Assembly: GCF_036178845.1 (NCBI RefSeq)
Contig: NZ_CP108070.1
Coordinates: 5,518,001-5,582,000, forward strand
Direction: 5' to 3'
DNA length: 64,000 nucleotides
Source: Streptomyces sp. NBC_00271
GTDB taxonomy: Bacteria; Actinomycetota; Actinomycetes; Streptomycetales; Streptomycetaceae
How positions within the stretch are numbered: the first letter of the stretch is position 1; each line of letters opens with the position of its first letter. A program made the translations under genes and the position numbers. The notes under the pieces are model-generated. The model worked only from the letters and a program-made list of their open reading frames with translations. It did not search any database and was not told the DNA's origin. Below, piece by piece: positions 7,653 through 16,319 of this stretch.

Positions 7653-7711
7653 GAGTGCCACCTTTGGGGAGGCCCTGCGGCACTCAGTGCCACCCACTGA
7701 CACTCAATGCC
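7653..7711. promoter_or_regulatory. Duplicated palindromic operator upstream of pdxH
   Basis: GGCACTCAGTGCC (7679-7691) is a perfect odd palindrome, and GACACTCAATGCC (7699-7711) is a second copy with two changes, starting exactly 20 bp later, two helical turns. A further half-site GAGTGCCA lies at 7653-7660. They sit 27-85 bp before the pdxH start and upstream of citrate synthase, so a TetR- or GntR-type dimer pair may control one or both genes. The regulator is unknown. Confidence 0.6.
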
Positions 7712-7737
7712 GTACCGGGATACGGCAAGATGACCGC

Positions 7738-8499
7738 GTGACCGACCGCGACCGCCTCCCGGATGAATCCGCCGACGAGCCCCTCGTCCTGCGCGCTGCG
7801 GAAGCCGCCGCCGCAGAAGCCACGGGCGACGCCGAAGAACTCGCCGCCGACCCCGCCGCGATGCGCGCCCACTACCGCGCCGAGGGGCTCGTCGAGGCCG
7901 ATCTCGCCGCACATCCCATGGACCAGTTCGCCCGCTGGTTCAAGCAGGCCGCGCAGGCCTCCGTGCAGGGCATGGTGTACGAGCCGAACGCGATGGTCGT
8001 CTCCACGGCGGACGCGGAGGGCCGGCCCAGCTCACGCACGGTGCTGCTCAAGCAGTACGACGAGCAGGGCTTCGTCTTCTACACCAACTACGACTCCCGC
8101 AAGGCCCGCGAGCTGTCCGAGAACCCGTACGTCTCGCTGCTCTTCCCCTGGCACCCGATGGCCCGCCAGGTCATCGTCACCGGAACGGCACGGCGCACCG
8201 GACGCGACGAGACCGCCGCGTACTTCCGCACCCGCCCGCACGGCTCCCAGCTCGGCGCCTGGGCCAGCGCCCAGTCCTCGGTCATCTCCTCCCGGGACGA
8301 GCTCGACGCCGCCTACGAGGAGTTGAGCGCCCGCTACCCGGAGGGCGAGCAGGTCCCCGTGCCCCCGCACTGGGGCGGCTTCCGCGTCGCCCCACGGACG
8401 GTCGAGTTCTGGCAGGGCCGCGAGAACCGCCTCCACGACCGGCTGCTGTACGTGGTGGAGCCGGACGGCAGCTGGCGGGCGGAGCGCCTCAGTCCGTGA
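7738..8499 (+). CDS. pdxH: Pyridoxamine 5'-phosphate oxidase
   Basis: A 253-residue FMN-dependent oxidase that makes pyridoxal 5'-phosphate in cofactor salvage. Family signatures are [20 protein letters not shown] (FMN contact), ANxLGAWAS-like [12 protein letters not shown], and the C-terminal [15 protein letters not shown] followed by RLHDRLLY. The GTG at 7738 places MDQFARWF at the usual distance; an in-frame ATG at 7687 would put the operator region inside the gene and is less likely. It converges with the TetR gene of the catabolic operon. Confidence 0.93.
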   Translation: MTDRDRLPDESADEPLVLRAAEAAAAEATGDAEELAADPAAMRAHYRAEGLVEADLAAHPMDQFARWFKQAAQASVQGMVYEPNAMVVSTADAEGRPSSRTVLLKQYDEQGFVFYTNYDSRKARELSENPYVSLLFPWHPMARQVIVTGTARRTGRDETAAYFRTRPHGSQLGAWASAQSSVISSRDELDAAYEELSARYPEGEQVPVPPHWGGFRVAPRTVEFWQGRENRLHDRLLYVVEPDGSWRAERLSP

Positions 8500-8533
8500 C
8501 GTCGGCGGGGCTCGGTCCGTGACTCGGCGGGGC

Positions 8534-9247
8534 TCAGCCCAGCGCCTCGTCCAGCAGTGCGCCCCACTGCGCCACCACCCGTTCCCGTCGCCCCCCGTCG
8601 TTCGTGAGGAGGTTGGCGAGGCCGAGGCCGCGGGACATGTCCAGCAGGCCCTGGACCGTTTCGCGAACGCCCGGGCGGGATTCGTCGGCGGCGAGGAGTT
8701 CCACGGCGATCCGGTGGGTCTCGCGGCCCACACGGGCCTCCAGCTCGGTGACCCTGGGGCGGAGCTGCTCCTCGTTGGAGGCGGCGACCCAGAGGTGGAG
8801 GGCGGCGCGGAAGAGGGGGCCGGTGTAGAGGTCGACCAGGGCCGCGACCACCTCGCGGCGGTCTGCGGCACCCTCCGGGAACAGGGCGCGCAGGGCGGTG
8901 GAGCGCTCCTCGGCGACGTACTCCACCGCGGCGGTGAACAGGTCCTCGCGGGTGCGGAAGTGGTGCTGGGCGGCCCCCCGGGACACTCCCGCGCGCTCGG
9001 CGACGACGGAGACCGTGGAGCCCGCCCAGCCGTGCTCGGCGAGACAGGCCACGGCGGCCGCGAGCAGCCGCTGCCGGGTGGCGCGGCTGCGGTCCTGCTT
9101 GGGGACGTGCGGAAGCCGGGGACTGCGGGGGGCGATTTCGGCGGGCTCTGTCGCGTCCGTGGTCGCGTCCGTGGCGTCCGTGGTCGCGTCTGCAGCGTCC
9201 GTGGGCTCCGCGCGCTCCGCGGCTTCCGTCGTGCTCACACCACCCAT
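8534..9247 (-). CDS. TetR-family regulator closing the acyl-CoA operon
   Basis: A 237-residue TetR regulator with the DNA-binding helix-turn-helix at about residues 55-100 (STVSVVAERAGVSRGAAQHH) and an alpha-helical ligand domain behind it. It is the last gene of the operon and overlaps the enoyl-CoA hydratase stop, either by 13 nt from ATG 9247 or by a 4-nt GTGA from GTG 9238. The N-terminal 45 residues are a low-complexity Ala/Thr/Asp tract coded by a 12-bp tandem repeat, which is unusual for this family. It probably represses the operon through the palindrome at 18927 and responds to an acyl-CoA intermediate; this is inferred from position. Confidence 0.88.
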   Translation of the reverse strand: MGGVSTTEAAERAEPTDAADATTDATDATTDATEPAEIAPRSPRLPHVPKQDRSRATRQRLLAAAVACLAEHGWAGSTVSVVAERAGVSRGAAQHHFRTREDLFTAAVEYVAEERSTALRALFPEGAADRREVVAALVDLYTGPLFRAALHLWVAASNEEQLRPRVTELEARVGRETHRIAVELLAADESRPGVRETVQGLLDMSRGLGLANLLTNDGGRRERVVAQWGALLDEALG

Positions 9248-9978
9248 GCGGGATCCCGTCGTTCGAGGAAGGCCGTCATCCCCTCGCGGGCCTGCGCGGA
9301 GGAGAACAGTTCGGCCGAGAGCGCGGTCAGGGCGTCCGCGTCCCGGTCGAAGGCCTCCAGCACCCTAGCCGTGAGCAGCCGTTTCGTCTCGGCCAGGCCT
9401 TGGGGGGAGGCGCGGCGCAGGCCGTCCAGGACGGGTTCCAGGGTGATGTCGACGTCGTCGCCGGTCGCCGTCAGGAGTCCCGTCCGTACCGCCTCCGCCG
9501 CGTCGAAACGTTCGCCCGTGAGGTAGTAGCGGGCGAGGGCGCGGGGGTCCGTACGGGGCAGCAGGGGAAGGGAGATCACGGCGGGTGCGACGCCGATGCG
9601 TACCTCCGTGAAGGCGAACGTGGCCTCCTTGGAGGCGATCGCCAGATCGCAGGCTCCGAGGAGCCCCAGTCCGCCCGCCCGCACATGGCCCGTCACCCGG
9701 GCCACCACGGGCTTGTGCAGCTCGACGATCTGCCGCAGCAGGGCGACGAGCGCGTCCGGGTGCGGGGGATCGCGCAGGTCGGCGCCCGCGCAGAACGTGT
9801 TCCCCGTGTGGGCGAGGACGACCGCGCGGACGTCACGGTCCTTGCCGCACCGGGTGAGCCCGTCCGCGAGCTCGCCCACGAGGGCGGCGGAGAGGGCGTT
9901 GCGGTTGGCGGGCGAGTCGAGGGTGAGGGTGGTGACGGCGCGGTCGTGCGCCACGCGGACAACCGGTTCAACGGTCAT
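9235..9978 (-). CDS. Enoyl-CoA hydratase/isomerase family protein
   Basis: A 247-residue crotonase-fold enzyme. The oxyanion-hole signatures are FCAGADLRDP (about 62-71) and HVRAGGLGLLGACDLAIA (about 95-112). The usual catalytic Glu pair is not obvious, so hydratase versus isomerase or lyase activity cannot be decided from sequence. ATG 9978 overlaps the ligase stop by ATGA, indicating translational coupling. In the operon it would act after the dehydrogenase and carboxylase, like AtuE or LiuC/LiuE of branched-acid pathways. Confidence 0.88.
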   Translation of the reverse strand: MTVEPVVRVAHDRAVTTLTLDSPANRNALSAALVGELADGLTRCGKDRDVRAVVLAHTGNTFCAGADLRDPPHPDALVALLRQIVELHKPVVARVTGHVRAGGLGLLGACDLAIASKEATFAFTEVRIGVAPAVISLPLLPRTDPRALARYYLTGERFDAAEAVRTGLLTATGDDVDITLEPVLDGLRRASPQGLAETKRLLTARVLEAFDRDADALTALSAELFSSAQAREGMTAFLERRDPAWVV

Positions 9979-11591
9979 GACAGGCCTCGCAGTTCCCGGC
10001 GCAGGATCTTTCCTGAGGCCGCCCGTGGGACGGCGTCGATGAAGGTGACGCCGCGGACCCTCTTGTACGGGGCGACGCGCTCGGCGACGTACATCATCAC
10101 CTCTCCTTCGGAGAGGACGGGGACGTCGGAGAGGTCCGCCGCCGGACCGGCCGGACCAGCCGGACCGGCCGCGGACGGCTGGCGCACCACGAAGGCGTGC
10201 GGGACTTCGTTGTTGTCCTCGTTGTAGACCCCGATGACCGCGGCGTCCGCGATACCGGGGTGGGTGAGGAGCAGTGCCTCCAGTTCGGCGGGCGCGACCT
10301 GGAAGCCCTTGTACTTGATGAGCTCCTTGACGCGGTCGACGACGAACAGCCAGCCCGCGGTGTCCACATGGCCGACGTCTCCGGTGTGCAGCCAGCCGTC
10401 CGGGTCGATCATCGCGGCGGTGGCGTCGGGCTGCCCCAGATAGCCCTTCATGACCTGGGGACCGCGGATGACGATCTCGCCCGCCTCCCCGACGCCGAGG
10501 TCCTTGTCGGGGTCGTCGAGGGAGACGATGCGCATCTCGGTGCCCGGGACGAGCCTGCCGACCGTTCCCGGGGGCGCGTCCTGGGCGGCGTCCAGGGGGA
10601 CCAGGTGCGTGCAGGGAGACAGTTCCGTCATCCCGTAGCCCTGGCCGATGGGCGGCAGCCCGAGCCGCTCGGCGCAGGCCAGCGCGAGCTTGGCGTCCAG
10701 GGGCGCGGCGGAGGAGACGATGTACTTCAGGGACGACAGGTCGTACCGCGCGACGGCCGGGTGCTTGGCCAGGGCCAGCACGATCGGGGGCGCCACGAAG
10801 AGGCCGCTGATGCGGTGCTTCTCGATGGCCGCGAGGAAGGTGTCGAGGTCGAAGCGGGGCAGTACGACGACGGTGGCGCCCTGCCTCAGGGGCGCGTTCA
10901 TGAGGGCCGTCAGCCCGTAGATGTGGAAGAAGGGCAGCACCGCGAGGATGCGCTCGCCCTCGCCCATCGGCAAGAAGGGCACCAGTTGCGCCAGGTTGGT
11001 GGCGATGGACCGGTGGGTGAGCATCACCCCCTTGGGTATGCCGGTCGTCCCGGAGGAGTACGGCAGGGCCGCGACGTCCGTCACCGGGTCGATGTCGATC
11101 TCCGGTTCGGGCGCGGTCGAACCGAGCAGGTCGATCAGCGAGCGATGCCCCGGCGCGCTGTCGCACACGAAGATCTCCCGCACCCCGCCGGCGAGCTCGG
11201 CGGCCTGCCGCGCCGCCCCCAGGAGGGGCGACACGGTCACGATCCAGTTCGCGGCGCTGTCCCGCAGCTGCTTGGCGAACTCCTCGGGCGTGGCGAGCGG
11301 GTGCACGGTCGTGACCGACGCCCCCGCGCGCGTGGCGGCGTAGAACGCCGTCGGGAAGGCGATGGTGTTCGGGCTGTGCAGGGCGAGGACGTCACCCTTG
11401 CGGACACCCGCGTCGGCGAACGCGGCGGCCAGCCGGCGGTGGAACCGGTCCAGTTGCCCGTAGGTGAGCGTGCTGCCGTCGACTCCGTCGATCAGCGCGG
11501 GCGTGTCGCCGCGCTCGGCGGCGCGGCCGAGGACCGCCTCGTGAATGGGTTCCTCTACGGCCGGGACTTCGGCGTACTCGCTGCGGAACAC
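9975..11591 (-). CDS. Acyl-CoA synthetase, 4-coumarate-CoA ligase type
   Basis: A 538-residue ANL-superfamily ligase that forms an acyl-adenylate and then the CoA thioester. Motifs in order are YSSGTTGIPKGVMLTH (A3), GYGMTELSP (A5), LHTGDVGHVD (A7), YKGFQVAPAELE (A8) and the catalytic-lysine motif PRAASGKILRREL near the C-terminus. GTG at 11591 has GGAGG at a good distance. A short GPAGPAGPA insertion near residue 490 is coded by a 9-bp tandem repeat. The label 4-coumarate is conventional; the operon points to an aliphatic or branched acid as substrate. Confidence 0.92.
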   Translation of the reverse strand: MFRSEYAEVPAVEEPIHEAVLGRAAERGDTPALIDGVDGSTLTYGQLDRFHRRLAAAFADAGVRKGDVLALHSPNTIAFPTAFYAATRAGASVTTVHPLATPEEFAKQLRDSAANWIVTVSPLLGAARQAAELAGGVREIFVCDSAPGHRSLIDLLGSTAPEPEIDIDPVTDVAALPYSSGTTGIPKGVMLTHRSIATNLAQLVPFLPMGEGERILAVLPFFHIYGLTALMNAPLRQGATVVVLPRFDLDTFLAAIEKHRISGLFVAPPIVLALAKHPAVARYDLSSLKYIVSSAAPLDAKLALACAERLGLPPIGQGYGMTELSPCTHLVPLDAAQDAPPGTVGRLVPGTEMRIVSLDDPDKDLGVGEAGEIVIRGPQVMKGYLGQPDATAAMIDPDGWLHTGDVGHVDTAGWLFVVDRVKELIKYKGFQVAPAELEALLLTHPGIADAAVIGVYNEDNNEVPHAFVVRQPSAAGPAGPAGPAADLSDVPVLSEGEVMMYVAERVAPYKRVRGVTFIDAVPRAASGKILRRELRGLS

Positions 11592-11624
11592 GGTTCCTCC
11601 TGGAGCGGCTCGTGGAGCGGCGGG

Positions 11625-12758
11625 CTAGTACGACTTGGGCAGGCCCAGGGTCTGGTGGGAGACGTAGTTGAGAATCATCTCCCGGCTCACCGGAGCAATA
11701 CGAGCCACGCGCGAGGCTGTTATCAACGAAGCGAGGCCGAATTCGCGGGTGAGGCCGTTGCCGCCGAGGGTGTGCACGGACTGGTCGACCGCCCTCACAC
11801 AGGCCTCGCCCGCCGCGTACTTGGCCATGTTGGCGGCCTCACCTGCGGCGACGTCGTCCCCGGAGTCGTACAGGTACGCCGCCTTCTGCATCATCAGGCG
11901 GGCGAGTTCGAGGTCGATGTGGGCCTGCGCGAGGGGATGCGCCACGGCCTGGTGGGCGCCGATGGGCTGCTTCCAGACGGTGCGCTCGCGGGCGTACTCG
12001 ACGGCCCTGGAGAGCGCGTAGCGGCCCATGCCGATCGCGAACGCGGCCGTCATCACCCGCTCGGGGTTCAGCCCGGCGAAGAGCTGGAGCAGGCCCGCGT
12101 CCTCGTCGCCGACGAGCGCGTCGGCGGGCAGCCGCACGTCGTCGAGGGTCAGCTCGAACTGCTTCTCCGCGCTGTGGAGTTCCATGTCGATGCGCCGCCG
12201 TCCGAAGCCGTCGGCGTCGCGCGGGACGATGAACAGGCAGGGCTTGAGGCTGCCCGTGCGCGCGTCCTCCGTGCGCCCCACGATGAGGGTGGCGTCCGCG
12301 ATGTCGACGCCGGAGATGAACACCTTGCGGCCGCTCAGGAGCCAGTCGGCACCGTCCCGGCGCGCGGTGGTGGTGATGCGGTGCGAGTTGGAACCCGCGT
12401 CGGGTTCGGTGATGCCGAAGGCCATGGTGCGGGTGCCGTCGGCCAGGCCCGGGAGCCACTCCTGTTTCTGGGCTTCCGTGCCGAAGCGGGCGATCACCGT
12501 GCCGCAGATCGCCGGCGACACGACCATCATCAGGAGGGGGCAGCCCGCGGCGCCGAGTTCTTCCAGGACGATGGAGAGTTCGGCTATGCCGCCGCCCCCG
12601 CCGCCGTATGCCTCTGGCAGGTTGACGCCGAGGTAGCCGAGCTTGGCGGCCTCGGACCAGAGGGTGTTGATGTCGTAGTCGCGGCCGTGGCGTTTGCCGA
12701 GGGCGGCCACGGCGGATCGGAGGGCCTTGTGTTCTTCGGTTTCTGTTGCGGGGCTCAT
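11625..12758 (-). CDS. Acyl-CoA dehydrogenase
   Basis: A 377-residue FAD flavoenzyme that introduces the alpha,beta double bond into an acyl-CoA. It shows AFGITEPDAGSNSHRITT (FAD/substrate loop), GRKVFISGVDIADA, and the C-terminal VHTLGGNGLTREFGLASLI. ATG 12758 follows an AGGAG site. It lies 33 nt before the ligase and 107 nt after the carboxylase alpha gene. In an atu/liu-type pathway it corresponds to AtuD or isovaleryl-CoA dehydrogenase. Chain-length preference cannot be judged. Confidence 0.92.
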   Translation of the reverse strand: MSPATETEEHKALRSAVAALGKRHGRDYDINTLWSEAAKLGYLGVNLPEAYGGGGGGIAELSIVLEELGAAGCPLLMMVVSPAICGTVIARFGTEAQKQEWLPGLADGTRTMAFGITEPDAGSNSHRITTTARRDGADWLLSGRKVFISGVDIADATLIVGRTEDARTGSLKPCLFIVPRDADGFGRRRIDMELHSAEKQFELTLDDVRLPADALVGDEDAGLLQLFAGLNPERVMTAAFAIGMGRYALSRAVEYARERTVWKQPIGAHQAVAHPLAQAHIDLELARLMMQKAAYLYDSGDDVAAGEAANMAKYAAGEACVRAVDQSVHTLGGNGLTREFGLASLITASRVARIAPVSREMILNYVSHQTLGLPKSY

Positions 12759-12792
12759 GGGGGCTCCTGCTGAGTACGAAGAGTGCGGGTTG

Positions 12793-12865
12793 TTTGTGGC
12801 TGGTCGCGCCCACGCGGCGGAGCCGCATGATGTGACAGCCCCGCGCCCCTTTCGGGGCGCTCTTC
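12793..12865. repeat. Streptomyces intergenic repeat with internal hairpin
   Basis: The only sizeable gap inside the operon. It contains GGCTGGTCGCGC and CCCCGCGCCCC, phrases that recur at 32750, 51450 and 59515 in this window, and GCCCC-TTT-GGGGC hairpin arms at about 12845-12857. It may act as an mRNA-processing or partial terminator signal between the carboxylase and dehydrogenase genes. Confidence 0.5.
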
Positions 12866-14713
12866 TCACGGAGTTGGATCTACTACTGCCAGGAGAGTCC
12901 CGACTTCTACCTGCTGGCCGGGGATGGCGTGCAGGGCGCTGAGCGTGCCTGCCGTCGGCGCGGAGATCTTGTGTTCCATCTTCATCGCCTCCAGCCACAG
13001 GAGGGGCTCTCCGGCCCGTACGGCGGCTCCCGTGGCCAGTCCCTCGGCGACGCGGACGACGGTTCCGGGCATGGGGGCCAGGAGGGAGCCGGGGGCCTGC
13101 TGGGCGGTGGGGTCGGGGAAGCGGGGCAGGGCGGTGAGGGCGGTGGCGTTCACGAACACCTGGTCGCCGTACCGCGTCACCTCGAACTTCCTCCGTACGC
13201 CGTCCACTTCGAGTACGACGAGACGGGCGTCGGCGTGCACCACGCGCACCCCGTCGGCCGTGAGGCCCGCACGGGTGTGCCGGTAGCGCACCTCGTGCTC
13301 GGTGCCGGCCAGGTCGTAGCGCTTGGTCTGGGGCTGCGAGGGGAGGTTGCGCCAGCCGCCGAACCGGGAGCGGGCGTGGCCCCGCGCGTCCGCCAGGGCC
13401 GCCGCCAGGGGCGCGTACGGGTCCGGGGCCGGCGTCGTGAGGGCGGCGAGGTGGCGCTCGTAGAACCCGGTGTCCATGCGGGCCTCGGCGAACTCCGGGT
13501 GCCGCAAGGAGCGTACGAGCAGATCCCTGTTGGTCGCCGGGCCGTGGATGTCGGCACGTTCCAGGGCACCGGACAGCTTGCGCAGGGCCTCCGCACGTGT
13601 GGGCGCGTAGGCGATCGCCTTCGCCAGCATCGGGTCGTAGTGGACGCCGATCGGGTCCCCGTCGGTGTATCCGGTGTCCAGGCGGACGCCCTCCGCGACG
13701 GCGAGGCGGTGCAGGGTGCCGGTCTGCGGGGCCCAGGACCGTGCCGGGTCCTCGGCGTACAGGCGGGCCTCGATGGCGTGCCCCCGCGCGCGTGGCGGGT
13801 CGTTCGCGAGCGCCGCGCCTTCCGCCACCTGGATCTGGAGCGCGACGAGATCGACGCCGAAGACCGCCTCCGTCACCGGGTGTTCGACCTGGAGGCGGGT
13901 GTTCATCTCCAGGAAGTGGGCCTTGCCGTCGGCGACCAGGAACTCGACCGTTCCCGCGCCCACGTAGTCGACGGCTCGGGCGGCCCGCACGGACAGGTCG
14001 TAGAGGGTTTCCGTGAGGTCTCCGAGATCGGGGGCCGGGGCCTCCTCGACGACCTTCTGATGGCGGCGCTGGAGGGAGCAGTCGCGGGTGCCGAGCGCCC
14101 AGACCGTGCCGTGCGCGTCGGCGAGGATCTGCACTTCCACATGCCGACCGCCCTCTACGTAGGGCTCGACGAAGACCTCGCCGTCACCGAAGGCGCTGAG
14201 GGCCTCGGCGCGGGCGGCGGTCAGCTCGGCGTCGAGGGCGTCGAGCTCGCGTACGACACGCATACCGCGTCCGCCGCCACCCGCGGCCGCCTTGACGAGC
14301 ACCGGGAGATCGGCGGCGGTGACCGTCTCCAGCGGTTCGAGCCCCATCAGTTTCTTGGCGCGCGTCTTGGAGGCCATCGCCTCGATGGCCTCGGGCGGCG
14401 GCCCGATCCAGACGAGGCCCGCGTCGAGGACGGCCCGCGCGAAGCCGGCGTTCTCGGAGAGGAAGCCGTACCCGGGGTGCACGGCGTCCGCGCCGGCGCT
14501 CAGGGCGGCCTTCACGATCAGGTCGCCGCGCAGATACGTGTCCGAGGGCGCCGCCCCCGGCAGCCGTACCGCCTCGTCGGCCACACGCGTGTGGAGGGCG
14601 TTCTCGTCGGCGTCCGAGTACACGGCGACGGTCCGGATCCCCAACTCACCACAGGTGCGGAAGACCCGGCAGGCGATCTCGCCCCGATTGGCCACGAGGA
14701 CAGAAGTAATCAA
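12866..14713 (-). CDS. Acyl-CoA carboxylase alpha subunit (biotin carboxylase plus BCCP)
   Basis: A 615-residue fusion of biotin carboxylase and biotin carboxyl carrier domains. It begins VLVANRGEIACRVFRT, has the ATP-grasp glycine loop KAAAGGGGRGMRVV, EMNTRLQVEHPVTE, and the biotinylation site LEAMKMEHK with Lys578. Start is TTG 14713, chosen because GAGG lies 6 nt upstream and the N-terminus then matches the family. After KTRAKKLM (to residue 123) the sequence jumps to GLEPLETVTAADLP; the usual AGVPVLP-type stretch is absent, a loss of about nine residues. It is coupled to the beta subunit 7 nt upstream and should carboxylate a branched acyl- or enoyl-CoA. Confidence 0.92.
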   Translation of the reverse strand: MITSVLVANRGEIACRVFRTCGELGIRTVAVYSDADENALHTRVADEAVRLPGAAPSDTYLRGDLIVKAALSAGADAVHPGYGFLSENAGFARAVLDAGLVWIGPPPEAIEAMASKTRAKKLMGLEPLETVTAADLPVLVKAAAGGGGRGMRVVRELDALDAELTAARAEALSAFGDGEVFVEPYVEGGRHVEVQILADAHGTVWALGTRDCSLQRRHQKVVEEAPAPDLGDLTETLYDLSVRAARAVDYVGAGTVEFLVADGKAHFLEMNTRLQVEHPVTEAVFGVDLVALQIQVAEGAALANDPPRARGHAIEARLYAEDPARSWAPQTGTLHRLAVAEGVRLDTGYTDGDPIGVHYDPMLAKAIAYAPTRAEALRKLSGALERADIHGPATNRDLLVRSLRHPEFAEARMDTGFYERHLAALTTPAPDPYAPLAAALADARGHARSRFGGWRNLPSQPQTKRYDLAGTEHEVRYRHTRAGLTADGVRVVHADARLVVLEVDGVRRKFEVTRYGDQVFVNATALTALPRFPDPTAQQAPGSLLAPMPGTVVRVAEGLATGAAVRAGEPLLWLEAMKMEHKISAPTAGTLSALHAIPGQQVEVGTLLAVVDPTP

Positions 14714-14720
14714 TGGGACC

Positions 14721-16319
14721 TCACATCCGGAAGACGCCGAAGCCACCGCGCGCCCCCTCATAGGGGGCCGTGTGGATCGCGGACAGGCACAGGCCGAGGA
14801 CGGTGCGGGTGTCGCGGGGGTCGATGACCCCGTCGTCGTACAGCCGCCCGGACAGGAACATCGGCAGGGACTCCGACTCGATCTGCTGCTCCACCATGGC
14901 GCGCAGGGCCGCGTCGGCGTCCTCGTCGTAGGGCTGCCCCTTGGCCGCGGCCGACTGCCGGGCGACGATCGAGAGGACGCCCGCGAGCTGCTGGGGGCCC
15001 ATGACGGCGGACTTGGCGCTGGGCCAGGCGAACAGGAAGCGCGGGTCGTAGGCGCGCCCGCACATGCCGTAGTGGCCGGCTCCGTAGGAGGCCCCCATGA
15101 GGACGGACAGGTGGGGGACCTTCGAATTGGAGACGGCGTTGATCATCATCGCGCCGTGCTTGATGATCCCGCCCTGCTCGTACTCCTTGCCGACCATGTA
15201 GCCGGTGGTGTTGTGCAGGAAGAGGAGGGGGATGTCGCGCTGGTTGGCGAGCTGGATGAACTGGGCGGCCTTCTGGGACTCGGCGCTGAACAGCACTCCC
15301 TGGGCGTTGGCCAGGATGCCGACGGGATAGCCGTGGAGGGTTGCCCAGCCGGTCGTCAGGCTCGTCCCGTAGAGGGGCTTGAACTCGTCGAAGTCGGAGC
15401 CGTCGACCACACGGGCGATGACCTCGCGCGGGTCGAAGGGGTGTCGGAGGTCGCCGGGGACGATCCCCAGGAGCTCGTCCTCGTCGTACTTGGGGGGCTC
15501 GGCCGGACCGGGATCGCCGAACGCCTTGCGGTGGTTGAGCCGGGCGACGACGCGCCTGGCCTGGCGGAGGGCGTCCTGTTCGTCGACGGCGAAGTAGTCC
15601 GCGAGACCCGACACGCGCGCGTGCATCTCGGCGCCGCCCAGGGACTCGTCGTCGCTCTCCTCCCCGGTTGCCATCTTCACCAGCGGCGGCCCGCCCAGGA
15701 AGACCTTCGCCCGCTCCTTGACCATGATCACGTGGTCGGACATGCCGGGGATGTACGCGCCTCCGGCGGTGGAGTTCCCGAAGACGACGGCGACGGTCGG
15801 GATCCCCGCCGCGGACAACCTGGTGAGGTCGCGGAAAATCGCTCCCCCGGGGATGAAGATCTCCTTCTGCGACGGCAGATCGGCACCGCCCGATTCCACC
15901 AAGCTGATGCAGGGCAGCCGGTTGGCGAGGGCGATGTCGTTGGCCCGCAGGGCCTTCTTCAGGCTCCAGGGGTTGCTGGCGCCGCCCCGCACCGTCGGGT
16001 CGTTCGCGGTGATCAGGCACTCCACGCCCTCGACGACCCCGATCCCGGTCACCAGCGACGCGCCGACCGCGTACTCGCTCCCCCAGGCCGCGAGCGGCGA
16101 CAGCTCCAGGAACGGTGTGTCGGGGTCGAGCAGCAGCTCGATGCGCTCACGGGCGAGCAGCTTGCCGCGCTTTTGGTGCCGGGCCACGTACTTCTCGCCG
16201 CCGCCCGCGAGCGCCTTGGCGTGCTCGGTGTCCAGCTCGGCGAGCTTGGCGAGCATGGCCTCGCGGTGGGTGGTGTAGTCGGGGGCGGCGGTGTCCAGGG
16301 CGGACGCCAGGACCGTCAC
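14721..16319 (-). CDS. Acyl-CoA carboxylase beta subunit (carboxyltransferase)
   Basis: A 532-residue carboxyltransferase of the methylcrotonyl/geranyl/propionyl-CoA carboxylase family. Key stretches are CISLVESGGADLPSQ, FGNSTAGGAYIPGMSDH, LLFLHNTTGYMVGKEYEQGG and GASYGAGHYGMCGRAYDPRF, with FAWPSAKSAVMGPQQLAGVL near the end. The phrase GYMVGKEYEQGG and the AGHYGMCGRAYDP pattern are those of methylcrotonyl/geranyl-CoA-type enzymes rather than propionyl-CoA carboxylase. GTG 16319 overlaps the upstream stop as GTGA. Works as a complex with the alpha subunit. Confidence 0.92.
   Translation of the reverse strand: MTVLASALDTAAPDYTTHREAMLAKLAELDTEHAKALAGGGEKYVARHQKRGKLLARERIELLLDPDTPFLELSPLAAWGSEYAVGASLVTGIGVVEGVECLITANDPTVRGGASNPWSLKKALRANDIALANRLPCISLVESGGADLPSQKEIFIPGGAIFRDLTRLSAAGIPTVAVVFGNSTAGGAYIPGMSDHVIMVKERAKVFLGGPPLVKMATGEESDDESLGGAEMHARVSGLADYFAVDEQDALRQARRVVARLNHRKAFGDPGPAEPPKYDEDELLGIVPGDLRHPFDPREVIARVVDGSDFDEFKPLYGTSLTTGWATLHGYPVGILANAQGVLFSAESQKAAQFIQLANQRDIPLLFLHNTTGYMVGKEYEQGGIIKHGAMMINAVSNSKVPHLSVLMGASYGAGHYGMCGRAYDPRFLFAWPSAKSAVMGPQQLAGVLSIVARQSAAAKGQPYDEDADAALRAMVEQQIESESLPMFLSGRLYDDGVIDPRDTRTVLGLCLSAIHTAPYEGARGGFGVFRM

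Noticed and set aside
10197..12773. 858-codon open frame on the plus strand
   Set aside because: Antisense to the acyl-CoA ligase and dehydrogenase genes; no domain.
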